Source: Burkholderia metallica
GTDB taxonomy: Bacteria > Pseudomonadota > Gammaproteobacteria > Burkholderiales > Burkholderiaceae
NCBI RefSeq assembly: GCF_902832845.1
Contig: NZ_CADFDB010000009.1
Span: forward strand, 248,001-312,000
DNA: 64,000 bases
Direction: 5' to 3'
Numbering within the stretch: position 1 is the first letter of the stretch; every line of letters begins with the position of its first letter. The notes beneath the pieces are model-generated. The model saw only the letters and a program-made list of their open reading frames with translations. It made no database searches and was not told where the DNA came from. Made by a program: the position numbers and the translations under genes. Below are positions 34,105 to 42,816 of this stretch, piece by piece.

Positions 34105-36489
34105 GTGCGCCGCCCGGCCTCGCCCCCTTCGCCACGCGCCGGCACGGTTCCGACCGACGGACGGAGAACGTCGCGGCACGCCCGGCGCATCGTGCTCGCG
34201 GCCGTCGTGGCCGGCCGCCTGCTCGTGCACGGCGCGGCTCGCGCGGACGAACCGGCGGCGCTCGTGATGACCGACAGCGTGCACGACGTGATCCTCGAAG
34301 TGAGCATCAACGGCGAAAGCACTGCGCTGCTCGCGCACTTCCGCGAGCGCGACGGCCACCTGTCGGCAAGCGGCGCCGACCTGCGCACGATCGGCGTCGC
34401 AACCGACCGGCTCGGGATCGCCGACGCGGCGAGCGTCGACCTCGACACGATTGCCGGCCTGCGCTACCGCTACGACGCGGCGCGCCAGAGCGTCGACCTG
34501 CAGATGGCCGACCCGCTGCGCCGCCCGTACGCGGTCGACAGCCGCGCGTTGCCGGCCACGCAGGCGGCCAGCGCGTCGCGCGGCGTCGCGATCAACTACG
34601 AGGCGTACGCGCAGACGATCGGCGACCGGCAGGTCTCGCTCTACACCGACGTGCGCTACTTCGATCCGTACGGCGTGTTCAACACCACCGGCACCGCGTA
34701 TTTCTACAACGGCCAGCGCCGCTATACGCGCTTCGATACGTCGTGGAGTCGCTCGGACCCGGCGCGGCCGAGCACCACGCAGATCGGCGACGCGATCTCC
34801 GGATCGCTCGCCTGGACGCGCTCGGTGCGCTTCGGCGGCGTCCAGTGGCGCAGCAACTTCGCGCTGCGGCCCGACCTCGTGACGTTTCCGATTCCGTCGC
34901 TCTCGGGCTCCGCCGCGGTGCCGTCGGCGGTCGACCTGTACATCAACAACGTGCGCCAGTACACCGGCAACGTGCCGAGCGGACCGTTCATCATTCACGA
35001 CGTGCCGGGCATCACCGGCGCCGGCCAGGCGACCGTCATCACGCGCGACGCGCTCGGGCGCACCGTCGCGACGTCCGTGCCGCTCTACGTCGACACGCGC
35101 ATGCTGTCCGCCGGGCTGTCGAGCTATTCGTTCGAGGCCGGCTTCCTGCGCCGCAACTACGCGCTGCAGTCGTTCGACTACGACGCGCGGCCGGCCGTCA
35201 GCGGCTCGATGCGGCGCGGCGTCACGCAGGCGCTGACCGTCGAGGGGCATGCGGAGGCGACCGGCGGCGTATTCAACGCGGGCGTCGGCGCGCTGGTGCG
35301 GCTGGGCTATGCGGGCGTCGTGAGCGGCGCGGTGGCGGGCAGCGTCGGCCGCTATCCGGGCACGCAGGCGAGCGTCGGCTACCAGTTGATCGAACCGCGC
35401 TTCTCGATCAACGCGCAGACGATCCGCGCGTTCGGCCGCTACGGCGACCTGGCGTCGCGCGACGGCGCGCCGGTGCCGTCGGCGACCGACCAGGCGACGC
35501 TCGCGCTGCCGTTCATGCATCGCCAGACGCTGTCGCTCAGCTATATCGGCTTCCGGCTGCCGCAAGGCCCGAGCGCGCGGATCGGCACGGTGTCGTACAC
35601 GCTGAGCTTCGGCGATCTCGCGTCGCTGAGCGTGAGCGCGTACCGCGATTTCGCGCAGCAGGGGGCGAACGGCGCGTTCGTGTCGCTGAACATCGGGCTC
35701 GGCCGCAACACGTCGATCAATGCGACCGTGGGCCGCCAGCGCGGCCAGTCGAACTACACCGTCGATGCGAGCCGCCCGCCCGACTACGACGGCGGCTGGG
35801 GCTGGGGCGTACAGACCGGCGGCACGGGCGCTGCGCCCTACCGGCAGGCGCAACTGCGCTATCTCGGGCATGCGGGCGAAGTCATCGCGGCCGCGCAGAA
35901 CATCGACCGCCAGAGCGGCGCGTCACTCGACGTCAGCGGCGCGCTTGTGTTCATGGACCGCAGCCTGCAGGTGTCGCGCCGCATCGACGACGGCTTCGCG
36001 CTCGTGTCGACCGACGGCGTCGCGGGCATTCCGGTGCTGCACGAGAACCGCGTGATCGGCACGACCGATCGCGCAGGCCACCTGCTCGTGCCCGACCTGA
36101 ATGCGTACCAGAACAACCAGATCGCGATCGACGCGATGAAGCTGCCCGCCGATGCGCGGATCGCCCGCACGTCGATGACGGTCGTGCCGCAGGCGCAGTC
36201 GGGCGTCGTCGCGCATTTCGGCGTATCGCGCTATCGCGCGGCGTCGGTGATCCTGCGCGACGCCGCGGGGAAGCCGCTGCCGGCCGGCGCGCACGTGCAT
36301 CACGCCGAAAGCGGCGCAAACACGATCGTCGGCTACGACGGCCTCACGTTCATCGACGGGCTGAAGGACGACAACCATCTCGTGATCGACTACGGCACGC
36401 AGCGCTGCGCCGCGGAATTCGCTTTCACCGCGCCCGGCAACGGCACGCTGCCGACGGTCGGCCCGCTCACCTGCCGGGCGGCGCCATGA
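34105..36489 (+). CDS. Csu-type outer-membrane usher
   Basis: A roughly 794-aa outer-membrane usher that forms the secretion pore and assembly platform. After a hydrophobic signal-like stretch (IVLAAVVAGRLLVHGAARADE) come the periplasmic N-terminal domain (LVMTDSVHDVILEVSINGES), the beta-barrel with the plug region (LDLYINNVRQYTGNVPSGPFIIHDVPGITGAGQATV in usher style) and the C-terminal domain with GFALVSTDGVAGIPVLHENRVIGTTDRAGHLLVPDL. The start is uncertain: a GTG at 34105, 7 bp after the chaperone gene, gives a long basic leader, and GTG 34192 is an alternative at the signal peptide itself. It overlaps the next gene by 4 bp. Confidence 0.9.
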   Translation: MRRPASPPSPRAGTVPTDGRRTSRHARRIVLAAVVAGRLLVHGAARADEPAALVMTDSVHDVILEVSINGESTALLAHFRERDGHLSASGADLRTIGVATDRLGIADAASVDLDTIAGLRYRYDAARQSVDLQMADPLRRPYAVDSRALPATQAASASRGVAINYEAYAQTIGDRQVSLYTDVRYFDPYGVFNTTGTAYFYNGQRRYTRFDTSWSRSDPARPSTTQIGDAISGSLAWTRSVRFGGVQWRSNFALRPDLVTFPIPSLSGSAAVPSAVDLYINNVRQYTGNVPSGPFIIHDVPGITGAGQATVITRDALGRTVATSVPLYVDTRMLSAGLSSYSFEAGFLRRNYALQSFDYDARPAVSGSMRRGVTQALTVEGHAEATGGVFNAGVGALVRLGYAGVVSGAVAGSVGRYPGTQASVGYQLIEPRFSINAQTIRAFGRYGDLASRDGAPVPSATDQATLALPFMHRQTLSLSYIGFRLPQGPSARIGTVSYTLSFGDLASLSVSAYRDFAQQGANGAFVSLNIGLGRNTSINATVGRQRGQSNYTVDASRPPDYDGGWGWGVQTGGTGAAPYRQAQLRYLGHAGEVIAAAQNIDRQSGASLDVSGALVFMDRSLQVSRRIDDGFALVSTDGVAGIPVLHENRVIGTTDRAGHLLVPDLNAYQNNQIAIDAMKLPADARIARTSMTVVPQAQSGVVAHFGVSRYRAASVILRDAAGKPLPAGAHVHHAESGANTIVGYDGLTFIDGLKDDNHLVIDYGTQRCAAEFAFTAPGNGTLPTVGPLTCRAAP

Positions 36490-37448
36490 GGATCGTCCTG
36501 CTGCTCGTCGTTGCGCTCGTCGCGTGGTGCGGCGTGCCGCGACACGCGCAGGCCGACACGTGCTCGGCCACCGCGTCGACCGTGAGCTTCGGCTCGGTCA
36601 GCCCGATCTCGCGCGCGTCGGTCGCCACCACCGGCACCGTCAGCATCACGTGCACGTGGTCGGCCGTCACGCTGACGCCGAACGTGCTCGTGTGCCTGAA
36701 TCTCGGCGGCACGAGCCCGCGCAGCCTCGCGAACGGCCCCAACGAGATGCGGTATGACCTCTATCTCGATGCCGCGCATTCGGTCGCGTGGGGCTCCATT
36801 TCCTCCGGCACGACGCCCGCGTCGGTGACGCTCACGAAACCCGCGCTCGGCACGAGCGCGAGCGCCACGGTCACGATCTACGGACAGATCACGTCGAACC
36901 AGCCGACCGTGCCGACGAACGGCAACAACACGACGACCTACTCGCAAAACTTCGGCGGCAACATGACGTCGCTCAACGCGGGGTTCTACCTGCTCGGTGC
37001 GCCGACCTGCGCGTCGCTGACAACGTCGAACGGCGCCTTCCCGTTCAGCGCGACCGCCAATGTGGTCAACAACTGCAACATCAGTGCGACCAACGTCAGC
37101 TTCGGCACCGCGAGCGTGCTGTCGGGCGCACTCGCGGCGACCGGCTCGATCACCGCGCAGTGCACGAACGGCGACGCGTGGAAAATTGCGCTGAACGGCG
37201 GCAGCACCGGCAGCGTGACCGCGCGACAGATGCAGCGCAGCGGCGGGGGCGGCACGATCGGCTACGGGCTCTATACGGACGCCACGCACGCGGTCACGTG
37301 GGGCGACGGCACGGGCGGCAGCGCAACGGTCACGGGGGTAGGCACGGGCACGTCGCAGGTCGTGACCGTGTACGGCGCGGTGCCGGTGCAGGCGACGCCC
37401 GCGCCCGGCAACTACAGCGACACGATCACCGCGACGATCAGTTTCTAG
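36486..37448 (+). CDS. Two-domain Csu-type tip subunit (adhesin-like)
   Basis: A 320-aa exported protein (signal peptide MRIVLLLVVALVAWCGVPRHAQA) with two SCPU-like domains in tandem, about residues 24-175 and 178-320. Each has the paired Cys pattern (TCSATASTVSFGSVSP...ITCTW and NVVNNCNISATNVSFGTAS...AQCTNGD), and the second ends in a self-complementing beta strand (DTITATISF). By analogy with CsuE, the N-terminal domain would be the tip adhesin, the second the pilin domain that joins the shaft. The ATG overlaps the usher stop codon (ATGA). Confidence 0.88.
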   Translation: MRIVLLLVVALVAWCGVPRHAQADTCSATASTVSFGSVSPISRASVATTGTVSITCTWSAVTLTPNVLVCLNLGGTSPRSLANGPNEMRYDLYLDAAHSVAWGSISSGTTPASVTLTKPALGTSASATVTIYGQITSNQPTVPTNGNNTTTYSQNFGGNMTSLNAGFYLLGAPTCASLTTSNGAFPFSATANVVNNCNISATNVSFGTASVLSGALAATGSITAQCTNGDAWKIALNGGSTGSVTARQMQRSGGGGTIGYGLYTDATHAVTWGDGTGGSATVTGVGTGTSQVVTVYGAVPVQATPAPGNYSDTITATISF

Positions 37449-37513
37449 CGTTCGGTCCGGCGGCGGGCGACGGGCGGCGGGCTACGGACGCGGGCGCACG
37501 TGCCGCGCGCTGC

Positions 37514-37801
37514 TCAGAACGTGACGGTCCACGTGGGCAGCGCGCCCGCGCCGATGCTGCGCGGCGCCGACCGCGCATCGGGCGGCGGCGCGTGGCTGAC
37601 CACGAACGGCGTACCGTGCGCGCAACTGACGCTCGGCATGTCGGCATCCGCAGCCCGCGTCACGCCTACGCCGATCGCGCAGATTTCGGGAATGGTGAGA
37701 CTGACTCGCAGCGGAATCGTCGGCTCGGCCGCGCTGGCGAGCGACCCTGCGCCCAACGCCGCGAGCGCGATCGCAGCGCGTCTGATTTGGCCGGCTGTCA
37801 T
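37514..37801 (-). CDS. Short pilin-like exported protein
   Basis: A 95-aa protein with signal peptide (MTAGQIRRAAIALAALGAGSLASA) and a reduced version of the SCPU beta pattern: IPLRVSLTIPEICAIGVG, VSCAHGTPFVVSHAPP and a terminal WTVTF strand. The VSC...GTPFVV motif corresponds to VTC..TTPYNV of the pilin at 32838. A good AAGGAG is 9 nt before the ATG. It lies on the opposite strand, 65 bp from the end of the pilus operon, and looks like a shortened subunit or regulator of the pilus that has been moved or trimmed. Its assignment rests on pattern similarity. Confidence 0.65.
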   Translation of the reverse strand: MTAGQIRRAAIALAALGAGSLASAAEPTIPLRVSLTIPEICAIGVGVTRAADADMPSVSCAHGTPFVVSHAPPPDARSAPRSIGAGALPTWTVTF

Positions 37802-37908
37802 CGTTCGGCTCTCCTTCGTGCATTCATCCAGCCTATGCGCGAATTATCGGCGAGCGTGCGGAAAACTTGAACCCGCACGCACCCGATCGCCGCCCCTCGC
37901 GTCGCCGG

Positions 37909-38931
37909 TCAGCGCGCGGCGCCGAACCCGCCGAAAAATGCACGCGCGTTCGCGTCGAGGCTCGCAAGGTGATAGCCGCCTTCCTGCACGATCACCGTCG
38001 GCAATCCGAGCGCGCCGATCGCGCCGCCGAGCCGCCCGAAACCGTCGGTCGTCACGGCCACCTGCGACTGCGGATCGTCCTGGTAGATGTCGAAGCCGAG
38101 CGCGAGCACGAGCGCATCGGGCTGGAACCGCGCGAGCGCGCGCAGCGCGTCGTCGAGCCGCTCGAAGAACGTCGACTCCGGCGCGCCGTGCGGCATCGGC
38201 AGGTTGAGGTTGAAACCGTCGCCGGCGCCGCTGCCCGTCTCGTCCTCGTAGCCCGCGACGACCGGGTAAAAGTTGGTCGGATCGCCGTGGATCGACACGT
38301 ACAGCACGTCGTCGCGACCGTAGAAGATCTCCTGCACGCCCTGCCCGTGATGCATGTCGGTATCGAGGATCGCAACCCGGCGGTAGCGGCCGAGCAGCGA
38401 CTGCGCGGCGATCGCCGCATTGTTCAGGTAGCAGAAGCCGCCGGCCGCATCGCGGCGCGCGTGGTGGCCGGGCGGCCGGCACAGCGCGTAGGCATCGCGC
38501 GCGCCGTCGTTGACGTCGGCCGCGGCCGCCAGCGCGCCCTGCGCGGACCAGTACGCGGCGCGCCATGTGTTCGGCCCGACCGGGCAACTGCCGTCGGCGA
38601 GGTAGCGCGCGGCTTTCGCGAGGATGCCGCGCAGCGGGTTCGGATCGCGCACGAACACGTTCGACATCACTTCGTCGCCCCAGTCGTCGGGCATCCGCTT
38701 CCAGTCGCGGTGCGCGTCTTCCAGAAAGCGCAGGTAGTTCATGTCGTGCACGGCGGCGATCGGCGCGGTGCCGCGGTCGGCCGGCTCGCACACGTCGAAG
38801 TCGAGCGACCGGACGGCCGCGACGAGCCGCGCCGCGCGCTCGGGCACTTCCTGCGGCTCGCGCATTTGACCGCGCGACAGGTAGCTGCGCGGATGGTGCA
38901 GCAACTGCTCGGGATGGAAATAGGTCTTCAT
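37909..38931 (-). CDS. Histone deacetylase-like amidohydrolase (acetylpolyamine amidohydrolase type)
   Basis: A 340-aa zinc hydrolase of the arginase/deacetylase fold. The active-site motifs are LCRPPGHHA (His pair about 156-157), ILDTDMHHGQG (zinc ligands about Asp192 and His194), the GAGDGFNLNLPMPHG stretch and LVLALGFDIYQDD. The N-terminal FHPEQLLHHPRSYL and long EPQEVPERAARL insert are typical of acetylpolyamine amidohydrolases, which remove acetyl groups from acetylated polyamines such as acetylputrescine. It sits 57 bp downstream of an N-carbamoyl-type hydrolase gene, in the same operon as an MHS permease. Confidence 0.88.
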   Translation of the reverse strand: MKTYFHPEQLLHHPRSYLSRGQMREPQEVPERAARLVAAVRSLDFDVCEPADRGTAPIAAVHDMNYLRFLEDAHRDWKRMPDDWGDEVMSNVFVRDPNPLRGILAKAARYLADGSCPVGPNTWRAAYWSAQGALAAAADVNDGARDAYALCRPPGHHARRDAAGGFCYLNNAAIAAQSLLGRYRRVAILDTDMHHGQGVQEIFYGRDDVLYVSIHGDPTNFYPVVAGYEDETGSGAGDGFNLNLPMPHGAPESTFFERLDDALRALARFQPDALVLALGFDIYQDDPQSQVAVTTDGFGRLGGAIGALGLPTVIVQEGGYHLASLDANARAFFGGFGAAR

Positions 38932-38988
38932 CGTTCGCCCTCGTCGGTTTTTCGATTCGTCGCTTCGTCGATTCGTCGGCTCGCCGCG

Positions 38989-40260
38989 TCACGCATCCTG
39001 CGTCGCGGCCGCGACGGCGGCACGCGTCGAAACGCCGGCACGCGCGAGTACCGCATGAAGCAGCACGTTCGTGCCGCGCGTCACGTCGTCGGGCAGCGCA
39101 TCCTCGGCTTCGTTGTGCGACAGGCCGTCGACGCACGGGATGAACACCATCGCGGTCGGGACGCGGCGCGCGAGCAGGATCGCGTCGTGTCCGGCGCCGC
39201 TGACGATCCGCTCGTTCGGATAGCCGAACGCTTGCGCCGCCTGCGCGACGCGTTCGACGCAGTCGCGGTCGAACGGCGTCGCCGGGCTGCGCCAGCAGGT
39301 GTCGATCGCGACCTGCACGCCGCGTGCGGCGGCCACGCGTGCGCACGCGTCGCGCAATTCGCGCTCCATCGCATCGACCTGCGCATCGTCGTGATGGCGC
39401 AGGTCGACCGTGAACGTCACGTCGCCGGCAATGGTGTTGCGCGACGCGTTGCGGATGCCGACCTGCCCGATCGTCGCGAGCCCGCGCGGCGCATGACCGG
39501 CGACGATCCGTTCGAGTTCGAGCGCCATCTGCGCGCTCGCGAAATACGCGTCCTTGCGATACGGCATCGGCGTCGTGCCCGCGTGCGCGGCCACGCCCTT
39601 CACCGTGACGTCGAGCCAGCGGATCGCCTGGCCGCCCGTGACGACGCCGATCGTCGTGCCGTTCGCCTCGAGCACGGGGCCCTGCTCGATATGCGCTTCG
39701 AAGTACGCATCGACCGCGCCGCCCAACGCGCGCGTGCCGCGGTAGCCGCACGCGTCGAGCGCCGCGCCGAGCGTGACGCCGTCGGCATCCTGCTTCGCGA
39801 GCGCTTCGTCGAGCGGCAATGCGCCGGTGAACACGGCCGAGCCGAGCATCGCCGGCGCGAAACGCGCGCCCTCCTCGTTGGTCCACGACACGATTTCCAG
39901 CGGCTTGACGGTCGCGATGCCCGCGTCGTTCAGCGTGCGCACGAGTTCGAGCGCGGCGAGCACGCCGTAGACGCCGTCGAAGCGGCCGCCTTCGGGCTGC
40001 GTGTCGAGATGGCTGCCGATCAGCACCGGCGCGGCCTGTGCATCGGTGCCGTCGCGCCGCGCGAACAGGTTGCCGACCGCGTCGACGCTCACCGTCATGC
40101 CCGCGTCGCGGCACCACTGCGCGAACAGGTCGCGTCCGCGTCGGTCGTCGTCGGTGAGCGCGAGGCGCCGCACGCCGCCGCGCGGCGTCGCGCCGATGCG
40201 CGCCATGTCGGCGAGGCTCTGCCACAAGCGGGCGCCGTCGATTTCCAGCAGGTCTTTCAT
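38989..40260 (-). CDS. Zn-dependent hydrolase, N-carbamoyl-L-amino-acid amidohydrolase/allantoate amidohydrolase family
   Basis: A 423-aa M20/M28-family dinuclear metal hydrolase. The metal-binding motifs are LIGSHLDTQPEGGRFDGVYGVLAALE (His, Asp), IVSWTNEEGARF (Glu-Glu) and the terminal SHNEAE, with an intervening dimerisation domain and AYFEAHIEQGPVLE. The family covers beta-ureidopropionase, N-carbamoyl-L-amino-acid hydrolase and allantoate amidohydrolase. The exact substrate cannot be told. Its partners (a deacetylase-like enzyme and an MHS permease) suggest a path for a carbamoyl or acyl amine. Confidence 0.86.
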   Translation of the reverse strand: MKDLLEIDGARLWQSLADMARIGATPRGGVRRLALTDDDRRGRDLFAQWCRDAGMTVSVDAVGNLFARRDGTDAQAAPVLIGSHLDTQPEGGRFDGVYGVLAALELVRTLNDAGIATVKPLEIVSWTNEEGARFAPAMLGSAVFTGALPLDEALAKQDADGVTLGAALDACGYRGTRALGGAVDAYFEAHIEQGPVLEANGTTIGVVTGGQAIRWLDVTVKGVAAHAGTTPMPYRKDAYFASAQMALELERIVAGHAPRGLATIGQVGIRNASRNTIAGDVTFTVDLRHHDDAQVDAMERELRDACARVAAARGVQVAIDTCWRSPATPFDRDCVERVAQAAQAFGYPNERIVSGAGHDAILLARRVPTAMVFIPCVDGLSHNEAEDALPDDVTRGTNVLLHAVLARAGVSTRAAVAAATQDA

Positions 40261-40291
40261 GGGGACTCCGGATGAATGCGTATGTTGAGTT

Positions 40292-41602
40292 TCACTGCGA
40301 GCCGAGCGCTTCGGCAGCAGCCGGCCGCGCCGCTCGACGCGCGTCGAGCGCGACGATGCAAAGCAGCGAGATGCCGGCGAGACACGTGTAGAACACCGCG
40401 AGCGGCCACCACTGGCCCGCGAAACGATGCGCGAGCCACGTGCCGACGAGCGGCGTCAGCCCGCCCGCGAGCGCGCCGCAGATCTGGTACGCGAGGGAGA
40501 TCGCCGAATAGCGCACGTGCGCGGGGAACACGTCGCTCACGAAGCCCGCGATCACCGAATAGAAACCGGCCATGCAGACCACCGCGAGCGCGATGCCCGC
40601 GATCAGCGACGCGGACGTGCCGCCCTGCACGAGCATGAACATCGGATACGGCGACAGCATCGCGAGCAGCGCCGCGAGCTTCAGGAAGCGCGCGCCGCCG
40701 ATGCGCTCGGCGATCCACGCGGCGATCGGCTGCGCGACGAACTGGATGATCGCGACCGCGAACAGGCTGTCGAGGATCAGCGAGCGCGACACGCCGACGT
40801 ACTGCGTCGTGTACGCGATCATGAACGTGTTCGTGAAATAGACGCCCGCGATGCCGATCGTGTTCGCGCCGATGCAGAGCGCCACGAGCCCCGACGCGGA
40901 GCGGAACACTTCGGCGACCGGCAGCTTCACCGTGCGGTTGGTTTCCTTCACGCGCGCGAATTCCGGCGACTCGTTCACGCCGAGCCGGATCAGGATGCCG
41001 ACCACGAGCAGCACCGAACTCGCGAGAAACGGCAGGCGCCAGCCCCATGCGAGGAAGTCGGCCTTGTCCATCGACGTGACCGCGCGAAACGCGATCAGCG
41101 ACAGGATCAGCCCGGCCGGGCTGCCGAGCTGCGCGAACGACGCGAAGAACGTGCGGCGCCCCTGCGGCGCATGCTCGCCCGCCATCAGCACCGCGCCGCC
41201 CCATTCGCCGCCCACCGCGATGCCCTGCACGACGCGCAGCGCGACGAGCAGCACCGGCGCGAGCAGGCCGACCTTCGAATAGTCGGGCAGCAGCCCGACG
41301 CAGACGGTCGCGACGCCCATCATCATCAGCGTCGTCATCAGCGCCTTCTTGCGGCCGATGCGATCGCCGAGATGGCCGAAGATCACGCCGCCGAGCGGCC
41401 GCGCGAAGAAGCCGACCGCGAACGTCGCGAACGACGCCATCGTGCTGACGAAGCGGTCGTGCGACGGGAAGTAGAGTTCGCCGAACACGAGCGCGGCGGC
41501 GGTCGCGTAGATGTAGAAGTCGTACCACTCGATCATCGTGCCGATGAATGCGGCCGTCGCGGCACGCCCCGGCTGGCGGGGGGAAGGAAGGGACTGGGTC
41601 AT
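40292..41602 (-). CDS. MHS-family MFS permease
   Basis: A 436-aa metabolite:H+ symporter. It carries AFIGTMIEWYDFYIYATAA in TM1, FFARPLGGVIFGHLGDRIGRKKA in loop 2-3 and QGIAVGGEWGGAVLMAGEH in TM4-5, the family signatures. Substrates of the family are carboxylates, osmolytes and aromatic acids. As first gene of a three-gene operon with two amide-hydrolysing enzymes, and divergent from a LysR gene, it probably imports the substrate of those enzymes. Confidence 0.88.
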   Translation of the reverse strand: MTQSLPSPRQPGRAATAAFIGTMIEWYDFYIYATAAALVFGELYFPSHDRFVSTMASFATFAVGFFARPLGGVIFGHLGDRIGRKKALMTTLMMMGVATVCVGLLPDYSKVGLLAPVLLVALRVVQGIAVGGEWGGAVLMAGEHAPQGRRTFFASFAQLGSPAGLILSLIAFRAVTSMDKADFLAWGWRLPFLASSVLLVVGILIRLGVNESPEFARVKETNRTVKLPVAEVFRSASGLVALCIGANTIGIAGVYFTNTFMIAYTTQYVGVSRSLILDSLFAVAIIQFVAQPIAAWIAERIGGARFLKLAALLAMLSPYPMFMLVQGGTSASLIAGIALAVVCMAGFYSVIAGFVSDVFPAHVRYSAISLAYQICGALAGGLTPLVGTWLAHRFAGQWWPLAVFYTCLAGISLLCIVALDARRAARPAAAEALGSQ

Positions 41603-41793
41603 GCGGGCTCCTGACGCGCGCCGCTGCGACGCGACACGCCATATCGTGAAGACGGCCGTCTGACGCGACCTCGCACCGCACGCTGCGGCACCCCTCCTTT
41701 ATCGGCGACCGCAAATCATTAGTCAAATTTCAAGTTATTATTCGCCGTATAAATTCAACTAATGTCCGACTTGATCACTCGCCCGGAGACCCG
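41603..41793. promoter_or_regulatory. Control region with a 13-bp inverted repeat
   Basis: In this divergent gap ATTAGTCAAATTT (41718..41730) and AAATTCAACTAAT (41751..41763) form an inverted repeat that matches in 11 of 13 positions, with 20 bp between the arms. The region is much more AT-rich than its surroundings. It is the likely site where the LysR protein encoded at 41794 binds to control the MHS-amidohydrolase operon and itself. Confidence 0.6.
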
Positions 41794-42750
41794 ATGCGCC
41801 CCGACCTCGCGCCGTTCCTGAACGACCGTCTCGACTGGAACCTGCTGCGCACGTATCTCGTGATCATCCAGGAGCGCAGCGTGAGCCGCGCGGCCGCGCG
41901 GCTGCACGTCACGCAGCCGGCCGTGAGCCAGGCGTTGCGGCGGCTCGAGGACACGCTCGAGCGCAAGCTGATCGAGCGGCGCGGCACGCACTTCGCGCCG
42001 ACGCCGGCCGGCGAAGCCGTCTACCGGATCGCAAGCGACATCTACGGCGGCATCTCGCGCCTCGAAACCGAAATCGACGACAGCACGGCAGATCTCACCG
42101 GTTCGATCCGGCTGCTGACGGTGAGCCGCATCGAGTCGCCCGTCTACGACGAATTCCTCGCGGACTTCCATCGCGCGTATCCGCGCATCGATCTGCAGAT
42201 CGAAGTGATGCGCTCGTCGGACATTCTTTCGTCGCTGCTGCAGAAGACGGCCACGGCCGGGCTCGGCCTGTGCCGCACGCCGCACGACAAGCTGGAGATG
42301 CGCTGTTTCCTGCGCCAACGCTATGCGATCTACTGCGGCCGGCATCACCGGCTGTTCGGGCAGACGCAGTTGCGGATGGACGATCTGCTCGCGGAGAATT
42401 TCGTGTCGTTTACGAGCGACCAGATCGGCGACAGCCTGTCGCCGCTCACCGTGTTTCGCGACCAGCGGGGTTTCACCGGGCGGATCGTCGCGTCGTCGCC
42501 GAGCCTCGAGGAAGTGCGGCGGCTGATCTTCGCCGGTTACGGCATCGGCTGCCTGCCCGAGCACATCGTGCGCGACGACATCGCGCAGCAGCGGCTGTGG
42601 CGGCTGCCGCCGGACGACGGGCTCGTCGACGTCGACGTGTTCCTGCTGTGGCATCGCGACCGCAAGATGAATGCGGCCGAGCACGCGTTTCTCGACGCGA
42701 TGGAGCGCTGCATGCAGCGCTATTCGCTTGCGGAGCGGCTGGGGAAATGA
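41794..42750 (+). CDS. LysR-family transcriptional regulator
   Basis: A 318-aa regulator with HTH at residues about 12-75 (LDWNLLRTYLVIIQERSVSRAAARLHVTQPAVSQALRRLED) and an effector domain from residue 100. The start MRPDLAPFLNDR is the first good ATG after the operator-like inverted repeat. It is divergent from the MHS permease operon and its probable activator or repressor. It converges on a porin gene, 66 bp apart. Confidence 0.88.
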   Translation: MRPDLAPFLNDRLDWNLLRTYLVIIQERSVSRAAARLHVTQPAVSQALRRLEDTLERKLIERRGTHFAPTPAGEAVYRIASDIYGGISRLETEIDDSTADLTGSIRLLTVSRIESPVYDEFLADFHRAYPRIDLQIEVMRSSDILSSLLQKTATAGLGLCRTPHDKLEMRCFLRQRYAIYCGRHHRLFGQTQLRMDDLLAENFVSFTSDQIGDSLSPLTVFRDQRGFTGRIVASSPSLEEVRRLIFAGYGIGCLPEHIVRDDIAQQRLWRLPPDDGLVDVDVFLLWHRDRKMNAAEHAFLDAMERCMQRYSLAERLGK

Positions 42751-42816
42751 CGGCGCGATAGCGCGGCGGCGCCCGCGGAAAGCGCCGGGCGCACGCGGCC
42801 CGGCGCGTCGGTCTCG

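Noticed and set aside
38938-38988. Repeated TTCGTCG-like words between the deacetylase-like and hydrolase genes
   Set aside because: The copies are short and irregular and fit chance in CG-rich DNA; no tandem unit is conserved.
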